Assembly: GCF_001940565.1 (NCBI RefSeq) | Contig: NZ_LTDM01000059.1 | Location: forward strand, 54,575-118,574 | DNA: 64,000 nt | Direction of reading: 5' to 3' | DNA from: Tissierella creatinophila DSM 6911 | Lineage (GTDB): Bacteria; Bacillota; Clostridia; Tissierellales; Tissierellaceae | Shown here: positions 17,329-27,140 of the stretch, in pieces | Numbering within the stretch: position 1 is the stretch's first letter | Layout of the letters: each line of letters opens with the position of its first letter | The notes under the pieces: model-generated | Seen by the model: the letters and a program-made list of their open reading frames with translations, nothing else | Told to the model about the DNA's origin: nothing | Databases searched by the model: none | Position numbers and translations under genes: made by a program

Positions 17329-20055
17329 ATGGGATTTTTACAAAAACTCTTTGGAGATTATAGTACAAAAGAGCTTAAAAAGATAGAACCAATGGTATTA
17401 GAGATACTTAATTTGGAAAGCAAAATGGAAAAACTTACAGATAGTCAATTAAAGGAAAAGACAAAAGAGTTTAGAAATAGATTAGAAAATGGAGAAACTA
17501 TAGATGATTTAATGGTTGAATCATTTGCAGTTGTAAGAGAAGCTTCATGGCGAGTACTTGGCATGAAGCATTTTAAGGTGCAAATTCAAGGTGGGATTAT
17601 ACTTCATCAAGGAAGAATTGCAGAGATGAAAACTGGTGAAGGTAAAACTCTAGTAGCAACACTTGCAGCTTATTTAAATGGTCTTGCTGGAAAAGGAGTT
17701 CATATAGTTACAGTAAACGACTATCTTGCAAATAGAGATAGACAGTGGATGGGTAAACTCTATGAGTTTTTAGGTTTAACTGTGGGATGTATTATCCATG
17801 GGATTACAAATGAAGAGAGAAAAGCAGCTTATAGGGCAGATATTACTTATGGTACAAACAATGAATTTGGATTTGACTATCTAAGAGATAATATGGTTAT
17901 CTATAAAGAAGAAATGACCCAAAGACCACTATCATTTGCAATAGTAGATGAGGTAGATAGTATACTTATAGATGAAGCTAGAACTCCTCTTATAATTTCT
18001 GGAGCGGGAGATAAGTCAACCGAACTATATAATTTAGCCGATAGTTTTGCTAGAACTTTAAGTAGTAGGGTGATAACTCAAGATGAAAAGAAGAATGACT
18101 TTTTTGATAGAGAAATAAAAGAAGAAACCGTAGACTTCTTAATAGATGAAAAGTCTAAAGCATGTAGTCTTACCGAAAATGGGACTGCAAAGGCAGAAAA
18201 ATATTTTGGAATAGAAAACTTATCAGATGTTAGCAATATGGAAATAGCCCACCATATAAATCAAGCTTTAAAGGCTAGAAGTATAATGAAAAAAGATATA
18301 GATTATGTGGTAAATGATGGAGAAGTTTTAATAGTAGACGAGTTTACAGGTAGACTTATGCAAGGGAGAAGATATAGCAATGGACTTCACCAGGCAATAG
18401 AGGCTAAAGAGGGTTTAAATGTTCGTTCAGAGTCAAAGACTCTTGCAACTATTACATTTCAAAACTACTTTAGAATGTACAAAAAACTATCAGGAATGAC
18501 TGGTACTGCTAAGACAGAAGAAGATGAATTTAGAGAAATATACAATATAGATGTTGTAGAAATTCCTACAAATAAAGATATTCAAAGAGAAGACTTTCCC
18601 GATAGTGTATATAAAAATGAAGCGGGTAAGTTTCGAGCAGTTGTAGAAGAAATAAAAGAAAAGCATTCTAAAGGGCAACCTATTTTAGTTGGTACTATAA
18701 CAATAGAAAAATCGGAACTAATTAGTAAAATGCTTAAAAATGAAAAGATAAAACATGAAGTTTTAAATGCTAAATACCATGAAAGAGAAGCTGAAATAAT
18801 AGCAGATGCAGGTACTTATGGTTCTGTAACTATAGCTACGAATATGGCTGGTAGGGGAACTGATATAGTTCTTGGAGGAAACCCTGAAAACAAGGCCAAA
18901 CTTGATCTTAAGAAAAAAGGATATGAAGAGGAAGTTATAAACCTTGTAGATGGATTTTTTGAAACTGATGATGAAAGAGTACTTGAAGCTAGAGAAATAT
19001 ATGAGAGTTTATATAAAAAACATAAAGAAGAGGCAGATATAGAGGCTAGAAAGGTAATGGAAGTTGGTGGACTTCATATAATAGGAACTGAAAGACATGA
19101 ATCTAGAAGAATTGACAATCAGCTTAGAGGCCGTTCTGGTAGACAGGGAGATGCAGGTAGTTCAAGATTCTTTATTTCTCTTGAAGATGATCTTATGAGA
19201 CTCTTTGGTGGAGATAGACTTACAAAGCTAGTAGAAACTATGAATATGCCAGATGATGAGCCATTAGAACATGGCCTATTAACTAGAACTATAGAAGGAG
19301 CACAAAAGAAAGTTGAAGGCAATAACTTTGCTATAAGAAAACACGTACTTCAATATGATGATGTAATGAATAAGCAAAGAGAAATAATCTATGGCGAAAG
19401 AAGAAAGGTTCTAGAAGGTGAGAGTATTAAAGATGATATAGCTAATATGGCTAAAAATCTTATAGAAACCAATATAGAACTATATACAAATGGATCTCAG
19501 TACCCTGAAGAATGGGATTTAGAAGGCTTAGAAAACTATCTTATAAAACTATTTGACCTTGAAAAAGGATTCTTAAATAAGAATAATATACAATCCCTTA
19601 CAAAAAAAGAACTAGTAGAAGATATACTAGAGAAAGCAAAAGCAAAATATTCTCAAAAAGAAGAAGCATTTGGAGAAGAAAAGTTTAGAGAAATAGAAAG
19701 AATAATACTTCTTCAAGTAGTAGATAGCAAATGGATGGATCATATAGATGCAATGGATCAGTTAAGACAAGGCATAGGGCTTCGTGCATATGGTCAAGAA
19801 GATCCTGTGCGTTCATATCAAATGGAAGGCTTTGATATGTTTGAAGAGATGACTGCTTCCATATGGGAAGAGACAGTAGGGCTTTTATATCATGTTGAAA
19901 ACCCAGAAAAAATAGAAAGAAAAAGAGTAGCAAAACCTACCTCATCTAATAGAGAGGAAGTAAATAAAACTATAGTAAAGAATAAAAAAATAGGAAGAAA
20001 TGACCCTTGTCCTTGTGGTAGTGGTAAAAAATACAAAAAATGTTGTGGGAAGTAG
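17329..20055 (+). CDS. secA: Preprotein translocase ATPase SecA
   Basis: SecA drives post-translational export through SecYEG. The likely start is ATG 17329, 10 bases after AAAGGTGG; an upstream extension of the frame to 17266 lacks a good site. This gives 908 residues. Features in order are Walker [14 protein letters not shown] near residue 100, DEVD in nucleotide-binding domain 1, the crosslinking domain, motif [12 protein letters not shown] near residue 600, and the C-terminal zinc site [13 protein letters not shown] that contacts SecB or lipids. prfB follows after eight bases, the conserved secA-prfB pair. Confidence 0.97.
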   Translation: MGFLQKLFGDYSTKELKKIEPMVLEILNLESKMEKLTDSQLKEKTKEFRNRLENGETIDDLMVESFAVVREASWRVLGMKHFKVQIQGGIILHQGRIAEMKTGEGKTLVATLAAYLNGLAGKGVHIVTVNDYLANRDRQWMGKLYEFLGLTVGCIIHGITNEERKAAYRADITYGTNNEFGFDYLRDNMVIYKEEMTQRPLSFAIVDEVDSILIDEARTPLIISGAGDKSTELYNLADSFARTLSSRVITQDEKKNDFFDREIKEETVDFLIDEKSKACSLTENGTAKAEKYFGIENLSDVSNMEIAHHINQALKARSIMKKDIDYVVNDGEVLIVDEFTGRLMQGRRYSNGLHQAIEAKEGLNVRSESKTLATITFQNYFRMYKKLSGMTGTAKTEEDEFREIYNIDVVEIPTNKDIQREDFPDSVYKNEAGKFRAVVEEIKEKHSKGQPILVGTITIEKSELISKMLKNEKIKHEVLNAKYHEREAEIIADAGTYGSVTIATNMAGRGTDIVLGGNPENKAKLDLKKKGYEEEVINLVDGFFETDDERVLEAREIYESLYKKHKEEADIEARKVMEVGGLHIIGTERHESRRIDNQLRGRSGRQGDAGSSRFFISLEDDLMRLFGGDRLTKLVETMNMPDDEPLEHGLLTRTIEGAQKKVEGNNFAIRKHVLQYDDVMNKQREIIYGERRKVLEGESIKDDIANMAKNLIETNIELYTNGSQYPEEWDLEGLENYLIKLFDLEKGFLNKNNIQSLTKKELVEDILEKAKAKYSQKEEAFGEEKFREIERIILLQVVDSKWMDHIDAMDQLRQGIGLRAYGQEDPVRSYQMEGFDMFEEMTASIWEETVGLLYHVENPEKIERKRVAKPTSSNREEVNKTIVKNKKIGRNDPCPCGSGKKYKKCCGK

Positions 20056-20063
20056 GGAAAAAA

Positions 20064-21171
20064 ATGCAAGATATCTATGGAGAAAGATCAAAATTAAATA
20101 CAATAAAAGATATGATAAAAGAACTAGCGGTGTCTCTTTGACCTAGAATCTCTTAGAGAAAAAATAAAGATAAATGAGGAACTTTCTTTTGAAGTAGATT
20201 TTTGGAGTGATGTAGAAAAAGCTCAAGAGATTATGAAAGAGACAAAACAAATGAGTGGTGAAATAAAAACTTACGATGATCTTTTAGCTAAAATAGAAGA
20301 TTTAGAAGTTTTGATAGAGCTAGTTTTAGAGGAAGAAGACTATAAAAATGATAGTGAAATCTCAAAAGAAATGGAAGAGATAGTAAAAGAGTCAGAAGAT
20401 TTCAAATTAAAAGCTCTTTTAAGAGGTGAGTTTGATAAAAACAATGCTATTCTTTCTATCCATTCTGGAGCTGGAGGATTAGAAGCTCAAGACTGGGCCG
20501 AGATGCTTCTTAGGATGTATAGGAGATGGGCAGATAATAAGGAGTATAATGTAGAAACACTAGATCTTATATCAGATACTGAAGGTGGTATAAAAGCTGT
20601 AACACTTCTTATAAAGGGTCACAATGCATATGGGTATCTAAAATGTGAAAAGGGCGTTCATAGGCTAGTTCGTATATCGCCATTTGATAGTGCTGGTAAA
20701 AGACATACTTCTTTTGCAAGTGTAGATATATTTCCAGAACTTACTGGAGAAACTGATATAGAGATAAGTGAAAAAGATATAAAAGTAGATACATTTAGAG
20801 CATCAGGTGCTGGTGGACAACATGTAAACACTACTGACTCTGCCATAAGAATAACTCACTTGCCAACTGGTATAGTAGTTCAATGTCAATCAGAAAGAAG
20901 TCAACATACCAATAGAGAAACGGCTATGAATATGTTAAAATCAAAGCTTATATCTCTTAAGGAAGAAGAAAACAAAGAAAAGATTGAAGATCTACAAGGA
21001 AACTATTCTCAAATAGGTTGGGGTTCTCAAATTAGGTCCTATGTTTTTCATCCATATAGTATGGTAAAAGATCATAGAACAAATGCTGAGATAGGTGATG
21101 TAGATAAAGTAATGGATGGATCTATCGATTATTTTATAAATGAATGTTTAAAAGACAAAGTCACTACTTAA
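20064..21171 (+). CDS. prfB: Peptide chain release factor 2 with programmed +1 frameshift
   Basis: RF2 reads UGA and UAA stop codons. Translation starts at ATG 20064, and codon 26 is an in-frame UGA (20139-20141) in the classic CTTTGAC shift site. Skipping T20139 joins 20064-20138 to 20140-21171 and restores ...AVSLDLESL..., giving 368 residues. The GGQ motif (GAGGQHVNT) and the stop-recognition region are intact in the second frame. The leader before the slip site has GGTG spaced as a Shine-Dalgarno-like stimulator. Low RF2 promotes the shift, so the gene is autoregulated. Reading only from the later ATG 20233 would lose the N-terminal domain. Confidence 0.96.
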
Positions 21172-21188
21172 AGTGGCTTTGTCTTTTC
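21151..21188 (+). terminator. Terminator overlapping the prfB stop codon
   Basis: AAAGACAAAGTCACT (21151-21165) pairs with AGTGGCTTTGTCTTT (15 bp with one G-U) and is followed by T-rich sequence. The stop codon at 21169-21171 lies in the loop. Confidence 0.85.
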
Positions 21189-21270
21189 TTGTTAAATTTT
21201 TGAATTAAAAATGATTTCGTACTTTAATGTAGTATAATATACGTAAAAGTACATAAAAGGAGAGGTTTAT

Positions 21271-23364
21271 TTGGATATATTAGAAATACTTGTAAAAGAG
21301 TTTAAAATAAAACAGAAATTTGTAGAAAACGTTATCGCTTTGTTGGATGAAGGAAATACTGTTCCATTTATTGCAAGATATAGAAAAGAACAGACAGGTG
21401 AAATGAAAGATGAAACTATTCGTGATTTAGCCGATAGACTAAATTATCTAAGGAATTTAGAATCTAGAAAAGAAGAAGTTAAAAGACTTATAGGAGAACA
21501 AGAAAAGCTTACAAAAGAATTGGAACTTGAAATAGAAAAAGCCCAAACTCTTCAAAGACTAGATGATCTCTATAGGCCATTTAGACAAAAGAGAAGAACT
21601 AGGGGGTCTATGGCAAAGGAAAAAGGATTAGAGAGTTTAGCTCATATAATACTTGAGCAGAAAATAGAAGAAGAAAATCTCCAAAACGTTCTAAATACAT
21701 ATATAAATGAAGAAAAAGGTATATCCTCTGCACAAGAGGCAATAGCAGGGGCTGAAGATATAATAGCAGAGATGGTTTCAGATGATCCAGATTATAGAAA
21801 AGACACTAAAAAGATCATAGAGCAAAGTGGAATTATAAATTCTAAAGGGGTAGATGAAGAGACTTCTGTCTATAGCATGTACTATGACTATAAAGAACCA
21901 ATAAAGTCTATTGCAAATCATAGAATCCTTGCTTTAAACAGGGGAGAAAAAGATAAGAAATTAAAGGTAAATATAAATGTAGATGAAAATAGGATATTAG
22001 AATTAATAAATATTAAAATTTTAAAAAGAGATTCTACTACGAAAGAGATTATTAAAAGGGCAGTAGAAGATGGATGGAAGAGACTACTTTTTCCATCACT
22101 TGAGAGAGAAATTAGAAATGATCTTAAAGAAAGAGCAGAAGAAGATGCTATAAAGGTATTTTCTGAAAATCTAAAACCATTACTCATGCAGCCACCTATA
22201 AAGGATAAAAATATATTAGCTCTTGACCCAGGTTTTAGGACAGGGTGTAAGGTAGCAGTAATTGATGGAACAGGTAAATTTTTAGATAATGCAGTAGTTT
22301 ATCCAACACATTCTGAAAAAATCATAGAAAAAGCTAAAGAAACTCTAAAATCATTTATAGAAAAGTACGATATAGATATAGTGGCAATTGGAAATGGAAC
22401 AGCTTCTAGAGAAACGGAAAGCTTAGTTGCAGAAATTTTACAGGAATTAAACAAAGAGGTATCCTATATAATAGTAAGTGAGGCGGGAGCATCTATATAT
22501 TCAGCTTCTAAAATTGGTATAAAAGAATTTCCAGACCTAGATGTAACTATAAGAGGGGCTATCTCTATAGGCAGAAGACTTCAAGACCCATTAGCTGAGC
22601 TTGTAAAAATAGAACCAAAACATATCGGGGTAGGACAATATCAGCATGATTTAAATCAAAAAAAGCTAGATGAAAGTTTAAAAGGAGTAGTAGAAGAATG
22701 TGTAAATAAAGTAGGAGTAGATTTAAATACTGCTAGTCCTTCACTCCTTAGCTACGTAGCTGGTCTCTCTAATAAAGTAGCCGAAACATTAGTATCAACC
22801 AGAGAAGAAAAAGGAAAGTTTAAATCAAGAAAAGAACTTCTAAAAGTAAAAGGGCTTGGTCCTAAAACATTTCAACAATGTGCAGGATTTTTAAGAATTG
22901 AGAATCCTAAAAATCCCTTAGATAATACTGGAGTTCATCCAGAAAGTTATGATATAGCCTTAAAGCTTTTAGAAATTGAATATAAAGATAAAGATATAGA
23001 AGCTCTTTCTAAAGACCTAAATGTTGGAAAACCTACATTGATAGATATAATAGAAGAATTAGAAAAACCAGGTAGAGATCCAAGAGATGAGATGATAAAG
23101 CCTCTTTTAAGACAAGATGTTTTAAACTTAGATGACTTAAAGATAGATATGATTTTAAAAGGAACTGTAAGAAATGTAGTTGACTTTGGTGCTTTTGTAG
23201 ATATAGGTGTTAAGGAAGATGGTCTAGTTCATATATCACAACTTTCAAATAAGTTTATAAAACATCCAAAAGATATAGTAACAGTTGGTGATATTGTAGA
23301 GGTAAAGATAATAGATATAGATAAAGGGAAAGGAAGAATATCTCTAACTATGAAAGAGGTCTAA
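21271..23364 (+). CDS. tex: Tex-family RNA-binding transcription accessory protein
   Basis: Tex binds nucleic acid and is linked to transcription and ribosome-associated processes. The 697 residues match the family. The YqgF-like RNase H fold lies in ILALDPGFRTGCKVAVID (about residue 312), the helix-hairpin-helix segment in FKSRKELLKVKGLGPKTFQQ (about 522), and the C-terminal S1 domain in GTVRNVVDFGAFVDIGVKED (about residue 632 on). The start is TTG 21271 after AAGGAGAGG. A TATAAT at 21233-21238 suggests a promoter without a clear -35. A kinase gene follows within 10 bases. Confidence 0.95.
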   Translation: MDILEILVKEFKIKQKFVENVIALLDEGNTVPFIARYRKEQTGEMKDETIRDLADRLNYLRNLESRKEEVKRLIGEQEKLTKELELEIEKAQTLQRLDDLYRPFRQKRRTRGSMAKEKGLESLAHIILEQKIEEENLQNVLNTYINEEKGISSAQEAIAGAEDIIAEMVSDDPDYRKDTKKIIEQSGIINSKGVDEETSVYSMYYDYKEPIKSIANHRILALNRGEKDKKLKVNINVDENRILELINIKILKRDSTTKEIIKRAVEDGWKRLLFPSLEREIRNDLKERAEEDAIKVFSENLKPLLMQPPIKDKNILALDPGFRTGCKVAVIDGTGKFLDNAVVYPTHSEKIIEKAKETLKSFIEKYDIDIVAIGNGTASRETESLVAEILQELNKEVSYIIVSEAGASIYSASKIGIKEFPDLDVTIRGAISIGRRLQDPLAELVKIEPKHIGVGQYQHDLNQKKLDESLKGVVEECVNKVGVDLNTASPSLLSYVAGLSNKVAETLVSTREEKGKFKSRKELLKVKGLGPKTFQQCAGFLRIENPKNPLDNTGVHPESYDIALKLLEIEYKDKDIEALSKDLNVGKPTLIDIIEELEKPGRDPRDEMIKPLLRQDVLNLDDLKIDMILKGTVRNVVDFGAFVDIGVKEDGLVHISQLSNKFIKHPKDIVTVGDIVEVKIIDIDKGKGRISLTMKEV

Positions 23365-23369
23365 GGAGT

Positions 23370-24101
23370 GTGAAAGTAGTGGGGAATCGGCAAATAAAAG
23401 ATACCAGGGATATGATGCCAGAAGAATACTTAAAGATTCTAGTAAATTTATCTGAAGGTATATTTCATGATTTCAAAAATACTTTAGCTATTATATCAGG
23501 ATTATCTCAACTCTCAGCATCAAAGGTTGATTCTAAAGAAGTAAAGGATAATTTAAAGATCATAAATGAATCCACATTTGAATGTAGGGATGCTATTGAC
23601 AGATTTTATGGATTTATAAATGGTTATAGTGTAAAAGATAAAAAGGCAAATTCGCTAAGGCATATTTTATTTACTATATTAGATATGGTAAAATATGAAC
23701 TAAACTCAGTTAATACTAAGGGACATTATATAGAAACAAATCTTACTGTAAGTACAGTTGGACAAATATATGGAAATGAATATGAATTAAAACAAGGAAT
23801 TTTAAATATCGTATTAAATGCTATACAATCCATGGAGAATACTGGAGGAACTCTAGATATAAGGTTATATGAAAAAGAAGATCATATTATTTTAGAAATT
23901 GAAGATACGGGTACTGGGATCGCAGAAGAAAATATTGGAAAAATATTTGAACCAAAGTTTACTACTAAGGGTGATAAGGGAACAGGGCTTGGACTTATAA
24001 TATCTAAAAATATAATGGAGGAAAATGATGGCGAGATTTCGTTTAAAAGCGAACTAGGTAAGGGAACTAAATTTACTATAAAGTTTCCTATTGTTGAATA
24101 A
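23370..24101 (+). CDS. Soluble orphan sensor histidine kinase
   Basis: This 243-residue protein has a dimerisation/phosphoacceptor segment with H-box IFHDFKNTLAIISG near residue 36. The full HATPase core follows: N-box ELKQGILNIVLNAIQSM, G1 DTGTGIA, F-box KIFEPKFTTK and G2 GTGLGLIISK. No transmembrane or sensor domain is visible, and no response regulator is adjacent, so partner and signal are unknown. The start is GTG at 23370 (only one base after TAAGGAG) or GTG at 23379 (11 bases after it); I cannot decide. It is probably cotranscribed with tex. Confidence 0.85.
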   Translation: MKVVGNRQIKDTRDMMPEEYLKILVNLSEGIFHDFKNTLAIISGLSQLSASKVDSKEVKDNLKIINESTFECRDAIDRFYGFINGYSVKDKKANSLRHILFTILDMVKYELNSVNTKGHYIETNLTVSTVGQIYGNEYELKQGILNIVLNAIQSMENTGGTLDIRLYEKEDHIILEIEDTGTGIAEENIGKIFEPKFTTKGDKGTGLGLIISKNIMEENDGEISFKSELGKGTKFTIKFPIVE

Positions 24102-24283
24102 TTTTAAATAAGCTGATAGAGGTAAAAGTATTATTCACAGTAAACTTTCAGGGGTCGTGTCACCAATGTTTGACTTCTCTATAATGGAAAATTTGTAATT
24201 TATATTTTTTGATTAAAGTTTAACTAAAAATGTACGATAATGATAGATAATAGAATAAATTATAGAAAAGGGTGACAAAAATT

Positions 24284-25576
24284 ATGAATATCAATACTAG
24301 GGACTGTGCAAAAATTGATTTTTTAACAAAATTATATAGCAGATCATATTCTTTAGAATGTATAAAGATGCTTATTGAAGATAATAAAGAGTTTTCTATT
24401 TTTTATATTGATTTAAATAAATTTAAGACAGTAAATGATGTATATGGACATGACATAGGAGATATAGTGCTTAGAGAAGTAGGGAAGAGATTTAAATCCC
24501 TAGAAAAGGAGGACTTCTTATTTGCCCGCTTCGGTGGAGATGAATTTATTGGAGTGTATCAAAGTGTAGATGAGGATAAAATAAATCAGCTAGGGCAAAG
24601 TATAGATAAAGTATTGAAAAACCATATAGTAGTAAGCGAAAGTGAATTTACTATATCAGCAAGTATAGGAGTTGCTAGATATCCTTTAGATTGTGATAAT
24701 GTAGATGACTTATTAAAGCTTTCAGATATGGCTATGTATAACGCTAAAAAGTATGGCTCTAATAAATACTTAATTCGTGATGAACTAAGTAAGAAATTAG
24801 CATTTAGAAGAAAGATAGAAAAGCTTTTTAAAACAATCGATTTTGAAAAAGATTTATTTTTAGAATACCAACCTATTTTTAACTTGGAAACAGGAAATCT
24901 AACTTCTATAGAAGCTTTAGTTAGATGGAATCACAAAACAGAAGGTATAATTTATCCCAATGATTTTATCTATATTGCAGAAGAAATAGATAAAATAAAA
25001 GATATAACTAAATGGGTTTTTATAAATAGTTTAAAGCAGATAGGAGAATGGAATAAAAAATATGGTACAAACTATAAAATATCCCTAAATGTAGCAGATG
25101 CTTGTATACACAATAAGATATTTTTTAATAATGTTAAATATATGTTAGAAAAATTTAAAGTGAAAGCAGAATGGGTAACTATAGAGTTGACAGAGCTTAG
25201 TCTATCCGTATCACCTGAATATATGAAGAAACTTTTATGCTCTATAAATGAAATTGGAATTGATATACACATTGATAATTTTGGGACATACCCTATAATT
25301 ATTTCTGATTTAAAAGAATTTAAGATAAATGGAGTTAAGATAGCTAAGAAATTTATAGATAAATTAGATAATGAAGATGGCGTTTCTATAGTAAATGCTA
25401 TGATACTACTATCTAAAGGACTAGGAATAGAAACAATAGCCAAGGGAGTAGAAAAGAATGAAGAATATAAAGTTTTGAAGGATTTATCTTGTGATAAAAT
25501 TCAAGGCTTCTATCTAGAAAAACCTATGTCAAAAGAAGCTTTGGAAGAGAAATATATGATAAATGCAATCAAATAA
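24284..25576 (+). CDS. GGDEF-EAL protein with intact GGDEF and degenerate EAL domain
   Basis: The 430-residue protein would make cyclic di-GMP through its GGDEF domain (GGDEF at residues 84-88). The EAL domain (about 180-430) keeps Glu210 of the EAL motif, Asn269, Glu301, Lys352 and Gln407. It reads DN rather than DD in the DDFGTG motif (331-332), KIA rather than KID (352-354), and AKGVE rather than AEGVE (386-390). Phosphodiesterase activity is therefore doubtful, and the domain may instead sense c-di-GMP. No clear RxxD inhibitory site precedes GGDEF. There is no membrane or sensor domain. ATG 24284 is preferred over GTG 24272, which overlaps the AAAGGGTG ribosome binding site. Confidence 0.88.
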   Translation: MNINTRDCAKIDFLTKLYSRSYSLECIKMLIEDNKEFSIFYIDLNKFKTVNDVYGHDIGDIVLREVGKRFKSLEKEDFLFARFGGDEFIGVYQSVDEDKINQLGQSIDKVLKNHIVVSESEFTISASIGVARYPLDCDNVDDLLKLSDMAMYNAKKYGSNKYLIRDELSKKLAFRRKIEKLFKTIDFEKDLFLEYQPIFNLETGNLTSIEALVRWNHKTEGIIYPNDFIYIAEEIDKIKDITKWVFINSLKQIGEWNKKYGTNYKISLNVADACIHNKIFFNNVKYMLEKFKVKAEWVTIELTELSLSVSPEYMKKLLCSINEIGIDIHIDNFGTYPIIISDLKEFKINGVKIAKKFIDKLDNEDGVSIVNAMILLSKGLGIETIAKGVEKNEEYKVLKDLSCDKIQGFYLEKPMSKEALEEKYMINAIK

Positions 25577-25673
25577 ACAAATAATTAAATGCTGATAAAA
25601 TATAAGATGAAAAGAAATAAAGGATAATTTACAACTAATTTAATAGTTATTGAATAATTTAAAATAATCACTC

Positions 25674-25702
25674 TTGACAGGGCAAAGAAAAAAATATATA
25701 AT
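25674..25702 (+). promoter_or_regulatory. Consensus sigma-A promoter of the FMN riboswitch-ribU unit
   Basis: TTGACA (25674-25679) and TATAAT (25697-25702) are both perfect and separated by 17 bases, 18 bases before the riboswitch. Confidence 0.92.
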
Positions 25703-25720
25703 TAAATTAAATAAATATAT

Positions 25721-25831
25721 ATCTTCAGGGCGAGGCGTAAATCCTCACCGGCGGTAAAGCCCGCGAGCCTATTTATAGGTTGACTTGGTTAAATTCCAAG
25801 GCCGACAGTTATAGTCTGGATAAGAGAAGAT
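25721..25831 (+). ncRNA. FMN riboswitch (RFN element)
   Basis: All conserved blocks are present: ATCTTCAGGGCGAGG, TCACCGGCGGTA, AGCCCGCGAGC, TTCCAAGGCCGACAG, AGTCTGGAT and the closing AGAGAAGAT that forms P1. It precedes ribU, so FMN represses riboflavin uptake. A TTAGAC...GTCTAA helix (25834-25861) lies between aptamer and terminator and is a candidate part of the switch. Confidence 0.97.
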
Positions 25832-25862
25832 GTATTAGACGCGTGTTTAACATGTCTAATTT

Positions 25863-25894
25863 AGCCCCGAAGTATCATCTTCGGGGCTTTTTTT
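25863..25894 (+). terminator. FMN riboswitch terminator
   Basis: AGCCCCGAAG and CTTCGGGGCT pair perfectly around TATCAT and are followed by T7, before the ribU ribosome binding site. Confidence 0.93.
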
Positions 25895-25930
25895 CAATCC
25901 CGAAGAAAAACTAAATTGGAGGGATTTATT

Positions 25931-26530
25931 ATGTATACTTTAACAAGAGACACTTTTAACACAAAGAATATGGTCAAGATTTCAGTACTTGGTGTAATAT
26001 CTATGGTACTAATGTTTTTTGATCTATCAGTATGGTTTGCACCACCTTTTTTAAAATTAGATATATCTGATTTACCTTCTTTAATTGGCGCATTTGCCAT
26101 GGGACCTATGGCAGGAGTTATAACTCAACTTTTAAAAAATATACTTCATCTTTTAGTGCAGGGTTCAAGTACAGGAGGAGTAGGAGAAATTTCAAACTTT
26201 TTCGTAGGAAGCGTACTTGCCTATACTGCAGGAGTTATATACTATAAACAAAAGACTTTTAAAAGGGCTGTAGTAGGTTTAGCTATAGGAGTTATATTGA
26301 TGAGTATATTTGCAAGTCTTAGCAATTACTTTGTGATATTTCCTCTATATTCAAAGATACTACCATTAGATCAAATAATAGCTATGGCAAGTAAATTAAA
26401 TAAATATGTAGTAGACTATAAAACTTTAATACTTTTTGCAATAGTTCCATTTAATCTTTTAAAAGGAACAGTAGTTTCAATAATTACACTTCTTATATAT
26501 AAGAGAGTATCACCAGTTCTTCATAGATAA
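25931..26530 (+). CDS. ribU: Riboflavin ECF transporter S component
   Basis: RibU is the substrate-binding membrane subunit that works with the shared EcfA/A'/T module to import riboflavin. The 199-residue product has about six transmembrane helices, with DLPSLIGAFAMGPMAGVI and LVQGSSTGGVGEISNF as typical S-component loops. ATG 25931, seven bases after GGAGGG, is chosen over TTG 25916, which overlaps that site. The FMN riboswitch directly upstream supports the substrate. A degraded copy of its 3' end lies 2.4 kb downstream, so the present 3' end may have been brought in by the inserted cassette. Confidence 0.93.
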   Translation: MYTLTRDTFNTKNMVKISVLGVISMVLMFFDLSVWFAPPFLKLDISDLPSLIGAFAMGPMAGVITQLLKNILHLLVQGSSTGGVGEISNFFVGSVLAYTAGVIYYKQKTFKRAVVGLAIGVILMSIFASLSNYFVIFPLYSKILPLDQIIAMASKLNKYVVDYKTLILFAIVPFNLLKGTVVSIITLLIYKRVSPVLHR

Positions 26531-26621
26531 AAATAGAAGATTTTAGTAAAGATAATTCTAAACAAGATAGCAAAAAATAAAATACGGAAAGAACAATATA
26601 TCGTAGAAAGATGGAAAATAT

Positions 26622-26846
26622 ATGAAAAAAATGATTTTAGGTATATCTATGTTTGTAACTGGCTTTATTGGGTTTGCAATTCTTTGTGGTGCAACTATGG
26701 CAAGTAACTATACTCTTAACGGCTCAACTTACTATATGGAAATGTGGCGATTATTTGGCATTACGCCTATTGTCATAGGGTTTCTAATATTAGGGGTTGT
26801 TGGTATTATCATTACGATTATTGGGTTATTTCAAAAGTCAGAATAA
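26622..26846 (+). CDS. Small two-helix membrane protein, unknown function
   Basis: The 74-residue product has two hydrophobic helices (about 4-26 and 46-69) joined by a short polar loop (NYTLNGSTYYMEMW). I do not recognise a named family. It lies inside the segment flanked by the two ribU 3' ends, just before the abiE pair, and has its own strong terminator. Its ribosome binding site is weak (AAAGATGG). It is probably cassette cargo. Confidence 0.65.
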   Translation: MKKMILGISMFVTGFIGFAILCGATMASNYTLNGSTYYMEMWRLFGITPIVIGFLILGVVGIIITIIGLFQKSE

Positions 26847-26884
26847 AAAAGTGGTGTCTATCAGAGGATAGACACCACTTTTTA
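26846..26884 (+). terminator. Terminator after the small membrane protein gene
   Basis: AAAAAGTGGTGTCTATC and GATAGACACCACTTTTT pair perfectly around AGAG. Confidence 0.92.
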
Positions 26885-26886
26885 TC

Positions 26887-27082
26887 TGTTTATCGGGTCT
26901 TAATTTGTAGGCCAAAGTATCCGTTGCGTGGGGCTCTTTGAGCATAGCAATAATCGTATTCATATTTATAAAAGATTCTATTACTGCTGACTAAAACTTA
27001 TATTGTTATAATTAAATTTAATTTTAAATTTGACATTTCTTCATGTAATTATTTTGCTAGTGGAAAAATCAACCTATTCCTC
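26887..27082 (+). other. Non-coding spacer before abiE
   Basis: No gene is supported here. The first 60 bases (GGGTCTTAATTTGTAGGCC and TTGCGTGGGGCTCTTTGAGC) are richer in G and T than their surroundings and look like a remnant of other DNA. I could not identify the source. Confidence 0.4.
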
Positions 27083-27128
27083 TTGACAATGATGCTATTA
27101 ATAATTATAATAATAGCACAGATGTCAA
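27083..27128 (+). promoter_or_regulatory. abiE promoter inside a symmetric operator
   Basis: TTGACA (27083-27088) and TATAAT (27106-27111) are perfect with a 17-base spacer. The same region is an interrupted palindrome centred at 27105.5: TTGACA with TGTCAA (27123-27128), and TGCTATTA (27093-27100) with TAATAGCA (27111-27118). AbiEi antitoxins are known to repress their own promoter by binding inverted repeats, so this is the likely operator. Confidence 0.82.
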
Positions 27129-27140
27129 AAATGAGGTGAG

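Noticed and set aside
26744..26941. Plus-strand frame overlapping the small membrane protein and its terminator
   Set aside because: It reads through a strong terminator and has no ribosome binding site or membrane pattern.
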